Shown here piece after piece: positions 21,948 to 32,545 of a stretch of DNA of 64,000 bases. Numbering within the stretch: the stretch's first letter is position 1; the number at the start of each line of letters is the position of its first letter. The notes under the pieces are model-generated. The model ran no database searches. It saw only the letters and a list, made by a program, of their open reading frames with translations, and was not told the origin of the DNA. Position numbers and translations under genes: made by a program. Source of the DNA: Opisthorchis felineus (Eukaryota; Platyhelminthes; Trematoda; Opisthorchiida; Opisthorchiidae); contig SJOL01004460.1 in the NCBI GenBank assembly GCA_004794785.1, positions 62,141-126,140 of the forward strand. The letters are read 5' to 3'.

Positions 21948-22418
21948 ATGCCCCATCATTATGCGCAATGTCGTATTCACCTTTCGGTTGTTCCATATGT
22001 GCTGATCAGTCTTTCACGACTGATGTGTTTGATTATATGGCAAACGGTCTCAGCACTGCTTGTGGAATGTCTGCCATCAGACCGATTATTTTTTCCTGGA
22101 GAAACACTTTTTCAGAATAGTTCACAAACCGAAAATATAGGCAATACAACCAGTTCGTTGGCACTGGGACTCAACACCACACAACAGAATACCCATGAAG
22201 CTGACGGCGAATCTTTTGTAGAGGAGAGTGCAGCCATATGGGTTATTACTGTGATAAGTGGAACCTGTATACTAACTATAGCCTTCATCGTGCGTGCCCT
22301 GTTTTCACGTGCCGAGGCGTTCCGTGACCCTCAGGAAATAATGTTCAATCCGGATATGGATGACGCACAAATGGGAATAGGTAGTGTCATACCTGGATCC
22401 GATCTTGGCTACCTATAA
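21948..22418 (+). CDS. Putative small single-pass membrane glycoprotein, 156 aa
   Basis: I do not recognise the family. The predicted protein has a hydrophobic N-terminus compatible with a signal peptide; Met26 (MCLIIW) is an alternative and perhaps better start, with cleavage near residue 44. A polar, Asn/Thr-rich segment (residues about 50-92) carries three N-glycosylation sequons (N57, N66, N76). A strong membrane helix spans residues about 96-117, followed by Arg residues (positive-inside). An acidic tail of about 38 residues ends in SDLGYL. This order suggests a type I surface or secretory-pathway protein. The stop codon (22416-22418) overlaps an AATAAA polyadenylation signal (22417-22422), giving a very short 3' UTR. 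It could be a terminal exon of a longer gene. There are no repeats inside. Confidence 0.55.
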   Translation: MPHHYAQCRIHLSVVPYVLISLSRLMCLIIWQTVSALLVECLPSDRLFFPGETLFQNSSQTENIGNTTSSLALGLNTTQQNTHEADGESFVEESAAIWVITVISGTCILTIAFIVRALFSRAEAFRDPQEIMFNPDMDDAQMGIGSVIPGSDLGYL

Positions 22419-22422
22419 TAAA
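22417..22422 (+). terminator. AATAAA polyadenylation signal overlapping a stop codon
   Basis: AATAAA begins at the second base of the TAA stop of the 156-aa frame. A TG-containing downstream stretch follows. This is consistent with transcript 3'-end formation directly after the coding region. Confidence 0.45.
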
Positions 22423-22424
22423 GC

Positions 22425-23104
22425 GTAGCACACGTCATTTGCTCAATGTGATCCGCAAAAACTGTTACGCATTCCCACAGCCAGCATTTTGGAATTCGAT
22501 TTGAACAGCTTGCCACAAAACTCCTCGAAAAAAATCACAGCACTATGCATTTATCCTCGACAGCCGACAGCCGTGGACCACAGCAGAACAGTCAATCTTG
22601 CCTTCCCAGGCCAACATTTTTCCACGAAACCTATTTTCTACTTGAAAAAACGTACGTGATTTATTTTGTCGCTTTACCTCGTAACTTGATTGTGTGCACA
22701 TGGTTTTTCATATACTACTTAGTTTGATTCATCAGTTTTTACTTACTTACTTACCTACCTATGTAAGCAGATGTAGATCTTATTTTGAAAGATAAAAAAA
22801 CATTTTGAACTTTGCATCTAATCACATATGTTGTTGGTTAGGTGCTACATTTTGGTCTCAGTTGGCGCCTGTCAAACGTTTCGTTGTTGTCAAATGGACA
22901 GTGTTTGTTCGTGAATGCTGAAACAGCGTCTGGAGGTTGTCACCTGTTACCACGATCACAGAAATACACACAAATTTTGAATGAGCGGTAACGAACCAAT
23001 AAAAAACAACATCCGATTGAAAGAATTGTGCGGAAAAATTGGGGTTATAGAATGACCCCAAGTGAATAGAGAGCTGTTATCTTTCTGATGACAGCTGAGC
23101 GTCT
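22425..23104. other. No recognisable gene
   Basis: A short TTAC tetranucleotide run lies at about 22740-22760. The 60-67 aa frames are unsupported. Confidence 0.4.
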
Positions 23105-23720
23105 ACATTGAAAGTTACTGTTTCGAGTGACGGCACGAACTCGTAACAAGGTAATTAGAAAACGGGTGTTTGGTTGTGCAGTAGATACCTCACTTGACGA
23201 GAATATCCAGCAGCACTATCAACTACGGTGGCTCGGAAATGTGCGAAGCATGCCGAAACAGCACCTACCGTCCGTGCCTCCTTCTGGGTGGCATAAATTG
23301 CGAGATGGGCAATATACGACTTGACAGAAGGGTATGAAGTAGATTACGAAGAGTTTGGGTGTTATTGCTGCTGTCCGTCTTACAGGACTGGATCCCGTGA
23401 CCCCTCTTGCACTTGGCTGGAGACACTGCAAGAAATAGCAGCTGGCCGGTGTCAGTGGCATTTGTGCTGCCAGTTTCTTTCCAGGTTGTTTGATTGAGGA
23501 CATTAAAATGCTTGCAATAAGCCAGCACCAGGTCCCCTTCCTCGCCCACTCTGTTTTGCCTTCATACGTTAAGGCTTTAAGTACAGTTAACTTAATTTTT
23601 ATGGTTGTGGAAGCAAACTATCAGTGAAGTCGTCACAGATGCTGCCCTCTCTGATGATTGTGATGTCGATGATGACGTTGAACCCTAGTTGTGAAGTGTA
23701 AAATGCACTGTGAACCATAT
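23105..23720 (+). pseudogene. Non-LTR retrotransposon C-terminal relic
   Basis: The plus frame at 23127-23324 reads RNKVIRKRVFGC, then LRWLGNVRSMPKQHLP. These match the C-terminal segment common to trematode non-LTR ORF2 proteins (consensus RVFG ... LRWLGHVLRMP ... RLP). It continues as WHKLRDGQYTTWQKGMK and, after a stop, a RLTGLDPVTP-type end. The 3' end is GAT/ATG rich (23655-23690), like the relics at 8425 and 47345. Only the last part of ORF2 remains. Confidence 0.75.
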
Positions 23721-23936
23721 CATTCTATTTCTTCTACCCCAACTAATCGAATAAAGTATACACGCAAAATACCGGGTTGAAGTGACCAATTTATTGAATC
23801 GAATGAGAGATCACTAACAATGACATGACAGCTGATTCAAGGTTGCTTGTCGAAAATGACTCACCGTCACAGCTGTTAACTATTAGATTGAACTCATTTT
23901 CACCTATTTTAAACACCAAAAAAGTAAAGGTAATAC
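23721..23936. other. No recognisable feature
   Basis: Short spacer between retroelement relics. Confidence 0.4.
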
Positions 23937-24215
23937 ACTACTCTTAAGGTTCCTGAGCACTTTTCGACAGCCCACGACCGGTTTTGCCCTTGTTGGGTCT
24001 CACCAGGTAGGCGCAGTCCCCGAGTTTCCGTCAACCTTATGTTCTACTTGAACCCAAATAGCACGAAATTAGCGAAATACACTCGTTCGCAAACCAATTT
24101 TTTTTTGCGGGAGACTCAACTGGGACCCAGCTGAGTCTCTCGGTTATGATGTTTTCAAGCAACTGAATGTGTTGTACCAGGCCGCCTCATGTTTCAGTTG
24201 GTACAATATTCGAGA
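23937..24215 (-). repeat. HHR-1 repeat unit
   Basis: The order is hammerhead arm (23937-24055), module X (24073-24152), then linker (24153-24215). On the minus strand the hammerhead reads GCCTAC, CTGGTGA, stem II, CAAAA, CCGGTC and GTGGGC. The core has two changes (A6 to G, GAAA to AAAA), while both stem I strands and the CCGGTC site are perfect. Confidence 0.8.
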
Positions 24216-24340
24216 TATCGAGGCGGCCTGGTGCAGCACATTCGGTTGCTTAAAAACATCATAAACGAGAGATTCAGCTGAACTCCAGGTAATTGTTCCT
24301 CAAAACCAAATTTGTTTGCAAATTAGTGTATTTTACTAAA
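24216..24340 (+). repeat. HHR-1 linker and module X, inverted partner
   Basis: GGCGGCCTGGTGCAGCACAT and CATCATAAACGAGAGATTC mirror the linker and module X directly upstream. The pair forms a palindrome centred near 24215. Confidence 0.75.
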
Positions 24341-24450
24341 TACATAATATTTTGAATTTCAATAACTGCAAATGGAATGATCATTTATCATCCCGTCTTC
24401 TTCGCTCTCTCGACTGTTTAGTATGCTTTAATATTACTGGAAAAAATCAT

Positions 24451-24545
24451 TCAGCCTTAACACCCTTTCGGTGCCTAGCTGCGGTGCCACCCGAAGGAAG
24501 CAAGAGAGCTGGGATACTGCCAGGTTGTCCAAGCCTAGACATTTG
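24451..24545 (-). repeat. tRNA-derived SINE, 5'-truncated antisense copy
   Basis: It contains only the SINE body and 3' end (AACACCCTTTCGGTGCCTAG, GGTTGTCCAAGCCTAGAC). The tRNA-like head is missing. Confidence 0.75.
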
Positions 24546-25129
24546 ATATTACTAACGGGAAGCATGATGTTTTCACACATGTTTCTGTCACCAAGTCAGA
24601 CGATCAAGCGTGAATTTGTTCACAAATTTATGCATCTTATATTAGGTTGATATGCACAAGTTGTCCATTAATCGGAGACGAGTGTGTTCTAGGGCGCGGA
24701 TTAACTGGTATACCTACCGGGAATACCTTTTTTGGGCAGTATTTCTTCGTGTGAAGTGCACTCCTTGGGGCTACCAATGTATGATTAGAAAAACTGCATA
24801 AGAACAGCAATAGTTCAAGTAATAATATTAATAATAATAATTTTATTGGCAGTCACCAATAACATGTTTGTTAGGAGTAGTAAGATTACCGAATTTGCCA
24901 CGGCGTGCAAGCAAACGAACGTATGGTTGAGGTGGGCTGTAAAAGCATAAGCAGCGAAAAATGCAGGAGTCTGTTACGCACCGTTGACTGCAATCCTAAT
25001 GATGGGAGTTCTTCAAGATGCAAGGGCACCCACCCGTTTTACTCCTCCCGTTTTACTAAAAAAGCGTTGTGATACAGCATGCTATTCGGTTTCCATTGGA
25101 TACTACTTATACTACCCCCTGTCAACAGG
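24546..25129. other. No recognisable gene; AAT microsatellite
   Basis: An (AAT)n run lies at about 24821-24842. Nothing else was recognised. Confidence 0.4.
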
Positions 25130-25445
25130 TAAAATAAGGCTGTAGAGCAATTTTGCTGCTGATCGGCCCTTCACAATCGACGCAGAATGTCCAACCTTGC
25201 CCACATAGGAAACACGCACAGTTTGAAAACTTCTGTAACAGCAATGCGACCAGTACTTTCGTCAGTGACCGTATATCAAGGCTTTTGTCTTGTTTCCACT
25301 TGTGGACATTTTTTGCATGACTCTCTCCCAAATCGGGCTTTGTTACGGTTTAGAATCAAGCCGAAAATCCTCTTAACTCAACCGAAGTCTCTTTCTATGC
25401 TGCAGTTTCGGCGCCACCCAATGCTGTCCACCGTTTATTTATCGT
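25130..25445 (-). pseudogene. Possible gag zinc-knuckle relic
   Basis: One minus-strand frame reads VSYVGKVGHSASIVKGRSAA. It resembles a gag CCHC knuckle followed by a GRSA-type stretch, with the cysteines mutated. This hints at an LTR-retrotransposon gag remnant. The match rests on one short motif with its key residues lost, and no protease or RT follows. The plus-strand 128-aa frame (25187-25573) would then be a shadow. Confidence 0.25.
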
Positions 25446-25555
25446 CCGTAGGTCAAACCTACACCACGCGCTGGCATACGTTCACAAGACCTCGTCAGCT
25501 CAGCAAGTTTGTAGGACAAGCTGTGGTGGATTCCATACCCGCTCTACAGAACTCC

Positions 25556-25642
25556 AGAATAATAATACAATAATATATATAATATATAATATAGCATAAT
25601 ATATATAATATAATATATATAATATATATAATATATACAATA
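25556..25642. repeat. AT-rich low-complexity tract
   Basis: Irregular ATAAT/ATAT repeats without a fixed period. Confidence 0.9.
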
Positions 25643-26769
25643 CTATACGTTGCAACATTAATAAAACCTGAGAACTCATTGCACTTTGACATTGCACTTG
25701 ACGACAAAATTCAGTTAGTTTGCCCACGCGGAAGGATCATATGCATTCATATCTAACTTTCTTACGAACTGTTTCACTAAAGTATATGGATGTGTATGAA
25801 TTTCCGTTTCTTTGAAAAATCTGCCGTAGTCGCAAGCGAACACTCAATCAGCACAGGCTTTCCAATCTGTTTTTTCCACATCAAGCTAGTGGAAATGATG
25901 ATTTTTTTACTAGGTAGTAGCGCACTCTATTTCAACCACATTTTTTGATTTTATAAAATTACAGTTGACTACACCTTGTCTAGGTCCAACACTCTCTGAC
26001 CTTCAAAACGTACTGCTCAACAGGGGTCGACTGTTTTTTCTTCATACAGTCACTATTTGAAATTCACTGTCATGGATACGCCAGTAAGTTGAAAAATAGT
26101 TGAAGCTTTTCCGAAACCGCTACAAACCTCACTTGGGCGTTGCATACAATCGTTATATGCGATGCCAGGCTAAGTATCTAATCACCAGTCACACGTTTAC
26201 AATCGTGAGGGATAAACTGCCAGTGTGAACAACTAGGACACGTTTTGACTCGGAGAATTCAAATGAATACTTTTTCTCAAGAAATGAGTTTAAAACACTT
26301 ATCTGATCTTCCGGAGTTTCTCAAAGTAAAGTCGTACATACTCACCGAATATGATCAGAAACCGTTGGATGGTTGAAGTCCAGAACACTGATAGTTAAGA
26401 CCTTGTGCAGCGACCTGGTAACGAAAGTGATCTAAGGAACACTTTCATCGAAGATTTCGTTCGAGTCTACTCTTCCGATGCTTGGTAGCATAACAGTCAA
26501 AACTAGGCAGGTGATTAGCACAGAATCGGATAGTTTCTACGGCCTTGGCATTCATCGAATCACCAATGTCACGAAGCCTCCGCCTTTTTGAAAATAGCAA
26601 GACCGTTCACTTCAGACTAGACCATCTAAAAGCCGTGATTATGGTTGTTCAGGCAAAGGACCTTTCAGTAAATTTTTCTAATACAGCTTCATATACGTAT
26701 ATTATATATCTGTTATATTAAATACATCCAAATAGCATTTTAGAATTCAACTTATTCACAAATCTGCAT
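25643..26769. other. No recognisable gene or repeat
   Basis: No frame above 65 aa and no shared repeat. Confidence 0.45.
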
Positions 26770-26955
26770 ACCAATTCAGTTTTAACGGGAAATTCACTTG
26801 GAACCCAGGCGAATCTCTCGTTCATAATGTTTTTAATCAACTGGATGTGTTGCACCAGGCCACCTCATATTTCAGCTGGCACAAGATCCGAGAAATAACA
26901 TTACATTGTTAGGCGCAATACACTACTCATAAGCTTGCTGTTGAGGAGCTTTCAT
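26770..26955 (-). repeat. HHR-1 module X, linker and truncated arm
   Basis: It has CTTGGAACCCAGGCGAATC (module X), GTTGCACCAGGCCACCTCAT (linker) and the arm start ACACTACTCATAAGCTTGCTG. The arm breaks off before the hammerhead. Confidence 0.75.
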
Positions 26956-27671
26956 CAACCTCATATGCAGAGTATTACGTCTATCCAAAGTATTTCAGAA
27001 TATGTTCACAAGTTTGGGTTGAGAGTTTCATAAACTGTGTGAAGGTGAGGACTTTGGAACGAAAATTTCACTTTTTGGAGAAAACTCTGAAAACGAACCA
27101 ACTTTCTGCTTTTTCAAAGATTTTCAACTAACCTTCTAGAGCTTACCTTCCTAGTTACTAGGCCAATGTTCAGCTTGCACTGTGGGAATTTCAATAAAGA
27201 TTATTTTGCTTAGCTGGTTTTTTGGAATCGACAACGGCATAAGCATAAACCTTGAACGAGATGTTTGAGGAGGATTCCTCTTTCCCGTGTTATATTTTAA
27301 CGCGGAGGTCCCTTGGGAATGCCCATTTTGTTCATAAGCAACGCAGATATAACCGAGAAAAGCTTGGTTTTATGTTCGATGTTGAGAAATTATTTTCAAG
27401 CTATGACACGGTAATGGCTGCGGCTGCAGTAATAAACAGTTATCTGAGATCGTTTCTTGCCCCTGTCTGGGGTTTATGTGATACACCTCGCGACAAGTGA
27501 CGTATTACAGGTTCCGTTTGGTCGGACTGTCTAACCAAAGTTCGCTTGCCGTTGTGAGTTGAACTCATGCAGATGGATAAATCCAGCTGGTAGCGCCATG
27601 CACCGACAAGGTGCACAAATGTGTTTATCTCAGTGCGACGAATTTTATTTCGGTGATAGAGTGAGGAGATT
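26956..27671. other. No recognisable gene
   Basis: An 82-aa plus frame at 27252-27500 has balanced composition but no family resemblance or splice signals that I can support. Confidence 0.3.
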
Positions 27672-27835
27672 TGGTAACTGAGATTTCATCCTGTTTATAA
27701 AGTTGATCTAATCGGAAAAGCCGGAAAACATTGGGAATCATCACCAGTGCGTATCTCACAAAACTCCAGTAGGAGGATTCTTACCCATGACCTAGCAGTT
27801 TAAACGCTCAACCGATCGACCATGAGCGATCCAAT
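27672..27835 (-). repeat. HHR-3 SINE, antisense, hammerhead deleted
   Basis: The tail (GAGATTTCATCCTGTT), part of CTGATGATTCCCAAT, CTCACAAAACTCC and the tRNA-like head (TCGATCGGTTGAGCG in sense) are present. The GAAA part of the hammerhead is deleted. Confidence 0.6.
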
Positions 27836-27847
27836 GACAGGGTGCTC

Positions 27848-27903
27848 AACTTATTTATTAACTTATTTATTTATTTATGTATTTATTTATTTATTTGTTT
27901 ATC
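27848..27903. repeat. ATTT tetranucleotide repeat
   Basis: Imperfect (ATTT)n run of about 55 bases. Confidence 0.9.
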
Positions 27904-28124
27904 ATCTTTATATTCCTTTTTATAATATTTTCCCAGAAATCAATACTAATTTGTATTGAGTTCTTACTTCAACCTGCACTTTCTGCTATTTTCTTTCCTC
28001 ATGTTCTTACAGTAACTAGATGCCAGAATGCAATGATTGTATATTCAAAATAACGAGCATAAATATCTCCTTTTTGACAAGCCACAGTCGTATCACATTG
28101 ACACGCTATGTCCCGCGTAACTAA

Positions 28125-28660
28125 AGCACACTACTCATAAGTTTTCTGAAAGCTAAGTTTGCTAAGTTTGCCAAAGCTAAGGATTGGTTTTGCTTTTCTT
28201 GGGGCTCATCACGTAGGCATACTCCACGAGTTTCCGCCAATCTTATGTTCTACTTGAACCCTATCTGGGCAGATTTTGACAAATATTCTTATTTGCAAAC
28301 CGATTCGGTTTTAACAGGAGACCCAACTGAATCAATCTGTATTTCTCCTTTATGATGGTCCGCTTCAAATGAATGTGCTGCACCAGGCCGCCTCATGTTT
28401 CACTTGGTTTGATATGTTGCTGTCCAGACTACTCATAAGCTACTCAGGCTACTCAAGCTACTCATAAGGTCGTTCAAAACTCTTCGATAGCCAACTACCA
28501 GTTTTGCCCTTCCACTTCAAGCCCATCAATTTCCCTCAACCTCGTGCTCTACTGGAACCCAAGTTGGACAGATTTAGGCAAATACTCTCATTTGCACACC
28601 ATTTTGGTTTTAAAGGAAGACTCAAATGAATCCCAGATGAATGTCTGGTTTATGATGGCT
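28125..28660 (-). repeat. HHR-1 tandem repeat, two units
   Basis: The order is arm (28128-28262), X (28285-28358), linker, arm (28455-28570), then X (about 28575-28658). Module X copies are about 300-315 bases apart, so this is a head-to-tail dimer. Both hammerhead cores are decayed (CTGATGA disrupted). Between the units lie about four imperfect copies of CTACTCA-containing decamers (28428-28471). Confidence 0.75.
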
Positions 28661-28772
28661 CGTTTCAAATAGAACATGAGGTTGACGGAGACTCAGACCC
28701 GAATTGGAAGGGCGAAACCAGCCGTGGGCTGTCGAAGAGCTTCCCGCAACCGTATGAGTCTTGCGTTAGGTT
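28661..28772 (+). repeat. HHR-1 hammerhead arm, inverted terminal copy
   Basis: It has TAGAACATGAGGTTGACGG, GGGCGAAACC and CCGTGGGCTGTCG. The catalytic CTGATGA and stem II 5' half are deleted, while GAAA and stem I 3' remain. It is inverted relative to the preceding tandem dimer. Confidence 0.75.
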
Positions 28773-29335
28773 TAACTCAGTCTGTTTTGAGCCGCCGTGT
28801 GAACTTAACAGAAGCCTTTGCACGAAAAACTCAACGTAACTGATGGATACCTTGTTCAGTGATGAACGCTCAGGCTCGAGCGTGTGGTAAAATGCATACA
28901 GAGGAATATAGACGAAAAGACAGTACAGTTATCTGTTACTCAGCCAGCTGCATTCCGCACGATCCGCATGCAGCATCAGCGAACCAATCGGAGCAGCTGA
29001 AAAATCGGTCGACAAGAGTGAATGACAGGTACGTAGGAATAGTTTACTACATGAAAGCCGGTTGACAAAAAGTGAGTTATCCTTTGCGTGTTCTCTCATA
29101 TCAAGTCCTTTCACTCGAATCGATCCATTAGGCTACTGAATGCGTTGGCCGATTACTAACTCGTCCGTGAAACACATGGAAAATGCACACTGCTCATTCA
29201 CGTAAACGTAATGGCATGTGCGTGTTCAGAAGTATACAGTTGCATGCCATGGGAAACACGTAGTTCGTGTAATGCAGTTTTCAATGGCTGTGAACACTTC
29301 ATCATCCGTTGTCTTTCATTATCTGCTTTAGAGTA
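28773..29335. other. No recognisable gene
   Basis: Unsupported short frames only. A CCAATCGG box lies at about 28983. Confidence 0.4.
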
Positions 29336-29490
29336 AACAGAGTGGCTAAATACACCCATCTGCATACCAATTTGGTTTTGGCGGAACCCTGGAACCCAGC
29401 TAAATCTCTCGTTTATGATGTGTACATGATGAGCCCCAAGAAGGGTGAAATCGGTCGAGGGCTGTCAAAGAGTTTTCAGCACCATTATAG
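29336..29490. repeat. HHR-1 module X (minus) joined to truncated arm (plus)
   Basis: A minus-sense module X (29350-29420) is followed directly by a plus-sense arm with ATGATGA, stem II CCC/GGG, GAAA, TCGGTC and GAGGGCTGTC. The first core base C3 is A here. The stem I 5' strand is missing. Confidence 0.7.
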
Positions 29491-29617
29491 GTGGCGCGGT
29501 AGGTCTATAAAGAGAGCACATTTTTCTGCCCAATATTTAGAGCTTGTGCACTACTTGTACACGAACAAAGTGGGCGAAAATTATTTTTATGAGTTTCAAT
29601 TCGTTTGGCTCCAATTA

Positions 29618-29780
29618 CTTTTCGGTGCCTAGCTTCCGTGCCCCCGAAAGAAGCACGATGCCTGAGGTGGTTTCATGTTTGCCCGGCCTAGAGAGGACCA
29701 GTCGGGATGCCCAGGGGGTTGAGTTCGAACCACGGACCTTCCGGTCAGTGATTTCGCGCCCTAACCACTCCTTAGTTATA
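29618..29780 (-). repeat. tRNA-derived SINE, antisense
   Basis: It has the 3' part TTTTCGGTGCCTAGCTTCCG, the body CCGGCCTAGA and the head region GGGTTGAGTTCGAACCACGG (B box). It ends at GCCCTAACCACTCCTTAG (A box in antisense). Confidence 0.8.
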
Positions 29781-30907
29781 AGGGCAAAAGTGAGAGGTGA
29801 AATATCATTTCTAGCGTTTTGAATTCTCCAAGATTTTTCGCATGATCCTGTTGACAGAACTTGATTAAACTGTTATGGTTTGGTGAAAGTTACACCATAA
29901 TGAGCATCATACCCGTATTACTAAATAAATTTATGCCCCCACCCGGAGAGTCATTATGTGCAGTTGTCGTCGTCAGTGGTGAATCGTGAAGGCAGGCCTT
30001 TGTTTTGTTCTGATGGGTATTTTCATAGATTACCTGGGAATTCCGATATTATCATCTCTAATATATTTTGCTCTCAAGTACTAGTCTAACAGAAGATCAT
30101 GTGTCAGATATTTCTGTTCAGCTAAAATCAACACAGTTATCGCCAAATGCCCTCAGTTGCATAATTTGTTTTTCAGCAACTCTATGAGTAGTCTGTTACG
30201 TATAGCCACTGCGGTGTTATTCATCATAAATTCTCTACGGTCATTCAATCTTTCTGAACAAATAACCTCCCAATGTGTATTGATCATTTCCAGCAATCAT
30301 TTGGACCATGTTGAGTTACGCACAAAACCCCAAAATCCAAATCGCCCAAGTGGAGATTATCTGCAAATGCAGTACCACGAATACAATAATAAAATAATAC
30401 AACTATACAAACCTCAAATCGTGGGACTACACCGGCTTCTATACACCGGTTTAGAAACTGTTGATTCCTAATGGATCCCAAAGTCCACACCGACTCAAGG
30501 CAACATGTCTACAAGATAGCGAAGCCAAGTGTTGGTATACGGGCAAAACCCAAAACACGTTGTACAAAATGGGAATAGAAGAAAAGAATCAACAACTTGT
30601 TTGGCAGAGTTTTTGACCGGGAAGTAGATTGCAAGCGTGTGATGCACAAATTGCTTGTGTCGTCAATCTCCTTTTGACGCGGAGTTACACGACACCTGAA
30701 GAAAAAATGACCAATATTTCGTTTTGTTTCCTTTTTGCATCAGTACCGGCTGTAACGGCCTGAGAGGGTTACACGTGCAGTCTGAGAGGGAGCCAAACAT
30801 GAGAGGGTTCGGGGTCGATGGAGGAGGGGGCAATTCAATGGAAAGAGTTAACTCAGGCTCGTTTCTCATGATCGCTGAGCTGGGGCCAAATGAGTCCGCT
30901 GATAAAG
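29781..30907. other. No recognisable gene
   Basis: A 104-aa plus frame (30157-30471) with a hydrophobic N-terminus and overlapping shadow frames have no recognised family. Confidence 0.35.
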
Positions 30908-31060
30908 GAAACTACTCATGAGGTTGCTGAAAACTCTTCGACAGCCCACAACCTGTTTCGCCCTTCTTGAGGCTCATCAGGTAGAATAGCAGAATATTCA
31001 GTTGAGTCTCCCGTGGAAACCAAATTGATTTGCAAATGAGTGTGTTTGTCGAGTCCGCTG
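30908..31060. repeat. HHR-1 arm (minus) fused to module X (plus)
   Basis: A minus-sense hammerhead arm (30910-30990) is joined to a plus-sense module X fragment (ATTCAGTTGAGTCTCCCG, then CAAATTGATTTGCAAATGAG). The junction is similar to those at 21420 and 50955-51325. Confidence 0.75.
30939..30990 (-). ncRNA. Hammerhead ribozyme (HHR-1), core intact, GUU site
   Basis: The minus strand reads ATTCTAC, CTGATGA, stem II GCC...GGGC, GAAA, CAGG, TT and GTGGGCTGTCG. All core bases fit, but the cleavage triplet is GUU, which is permitted though usually slower. Stem I has about five pairs because the distal 5' strand is replaced by module junction sequence. Confidence 0.65.
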
Positions 31061-31767
31061 ATAATATTGTCACAAGATTTCAAAGGTAGTTGTAGTTAGG
31101 TCGACTTGGGGAATGAGCTGAGAGATGATAGCTACAACAGATTTTAGGTGAGGTATCGTAATCTGGTACATATTAATGGGCTCGGAAGCTCTAGAAGATA
31201 ATGTGTATGACAGAGGAAAAAGGACATTGCGGTCCACAAAAGTGCACAAACTTTTAAGGGCTGTAGATGATCGCATGTAAGGAATGCTGTACGTTGATAC
31301 CAAATACCCCACATTTTAGTATGGCAAACTCTGAGAAAGGGGGCTTTTCGTCAGCTCAAACCCAAGGCCGTTCAATTTTTTTTGGGATTTTTTGGAGTCA
31401 GCTGGGAGTGAGTTCGTTTCAAATAGAACCGTCATAGACAGGGATTTGCACCACAGTTGGGCATCCAGTTTTGTATACATCTAACGACAGTACACCATTT
31501 GGAAGCTAGACAGGACGCATAATCACTGAACGCTACGGTATTATGCTGCATGAACTCCCGGTGCTGAATGCATTGCCACTAGCCTAGAGTGAACATTATC
31601 CACCTGGTAGCTTCATCGTTGTAAGACAATGGAACGCCACCATTTTGAATTCATTTTAAGAAGAAAGTATGCTGGAAGAAACAAGACAGTATCCAGTGAC
31701 TGAAACAAGTTACTGTGAGGGAATGTTTCTTTATTCTGGAGGAAACTATCATAAATACCCCAGACGG
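31061..31767. other. No recognisable gene or repeat
   Basis: An 80-aa minus frame at 31070-31312 is unrecognised. Confidence 0.4.
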
Positions 31768-32545
31768 AAAACACTACTTATAAGGTTACTGAAAGAAGCG
31801 GTTCTGTTTAGAAAACAATGTACGGCAAAATCTCGAACACCGTGCGCCACATTCAACTGAAGCAGACTACTATACACGAGAGATTCAGCTGGATTCATCT
31901 GAGTCTCTGGGTAGGACCAAAGCAGTGTGTATTTCGTGAATTATGTCCACTTTGGGTTCAAGTAGAATATAATGTTGATAGAAACTTATGGACTTTTCCT
32001 ATTTGTTGAGCCCAAATAAGAAGGGCAAAACTGGTCGTGCAATGTTGATAATTTTTCAGCAACTCTATGAGTAGTTTTAATTATGAAAGTATATTGCGAT
32101 ATCTCGAATATCGTGCAGGGTGAAGCATGAAACAGCCTTTGTGCTGTACATTCAGTTACATAATATAAACCAGAGTTTCGACTGGTATGCAGGTGAGTCG
32201 CCGTTGAAAATCAAACTTGTACGCAATTGAGAGTAGTTGTCGAAATCTGCTCAATTTTGATTCAAGTAGATGTTGGGGGGAAATCGGAAACTGTTCCTAC
32301 CCGATATGCCGCAAGGATAACGAAACCAGTAGTGGGCTTTCTAATAGTTTTCAGCAATCTTACGAGTAGTGTATAATGTCTTTACAATGTATCGCGACAT
32401 ATCGAATATCGTGCCAACTGAAACACGAGGTGACCTGGTGCAGCATATTCAGGTGAAGAAGATCACCACAAATAAAACATTCAACTAGACTGATTTGAGT
32501 CTCTTTGTAAAATCAAATTAATGTACAAATGAGTGTATTTTACAC
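31768..32545 (+). repeat. HHR-1 head-to-tail tandem array
   Basis: After a short minus-sense arm fragment (31768-31790), the order module X, hammerhead arm, linker repeats: X at about 31860, 32165 and 32465, and arms ending at 32073 and 32370. The period is about 293-304 bases. Hammerhead cores are decayed (TTGTTGA and CCGATAT for CTGATGA), but GAAA or AAAA, CNGGTC or CAGTA, and the GTGGGC-like strand are readable. This is the clearest tandem form of the family. Confidence 0.75.

Noticed and set aside
25187..25573. 128-codon plus-strand frame
   Set aside because: It ends inside an AT-rich low-complexity tract and the opposite strand shows a more plausible, though weak, zinc-knuckle remnant.
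28428..28471. Short direct repeats resembling a CRISPR-like array
   Set aside because: Repeats are decamers without spacers in a eukaryotic repeat context.
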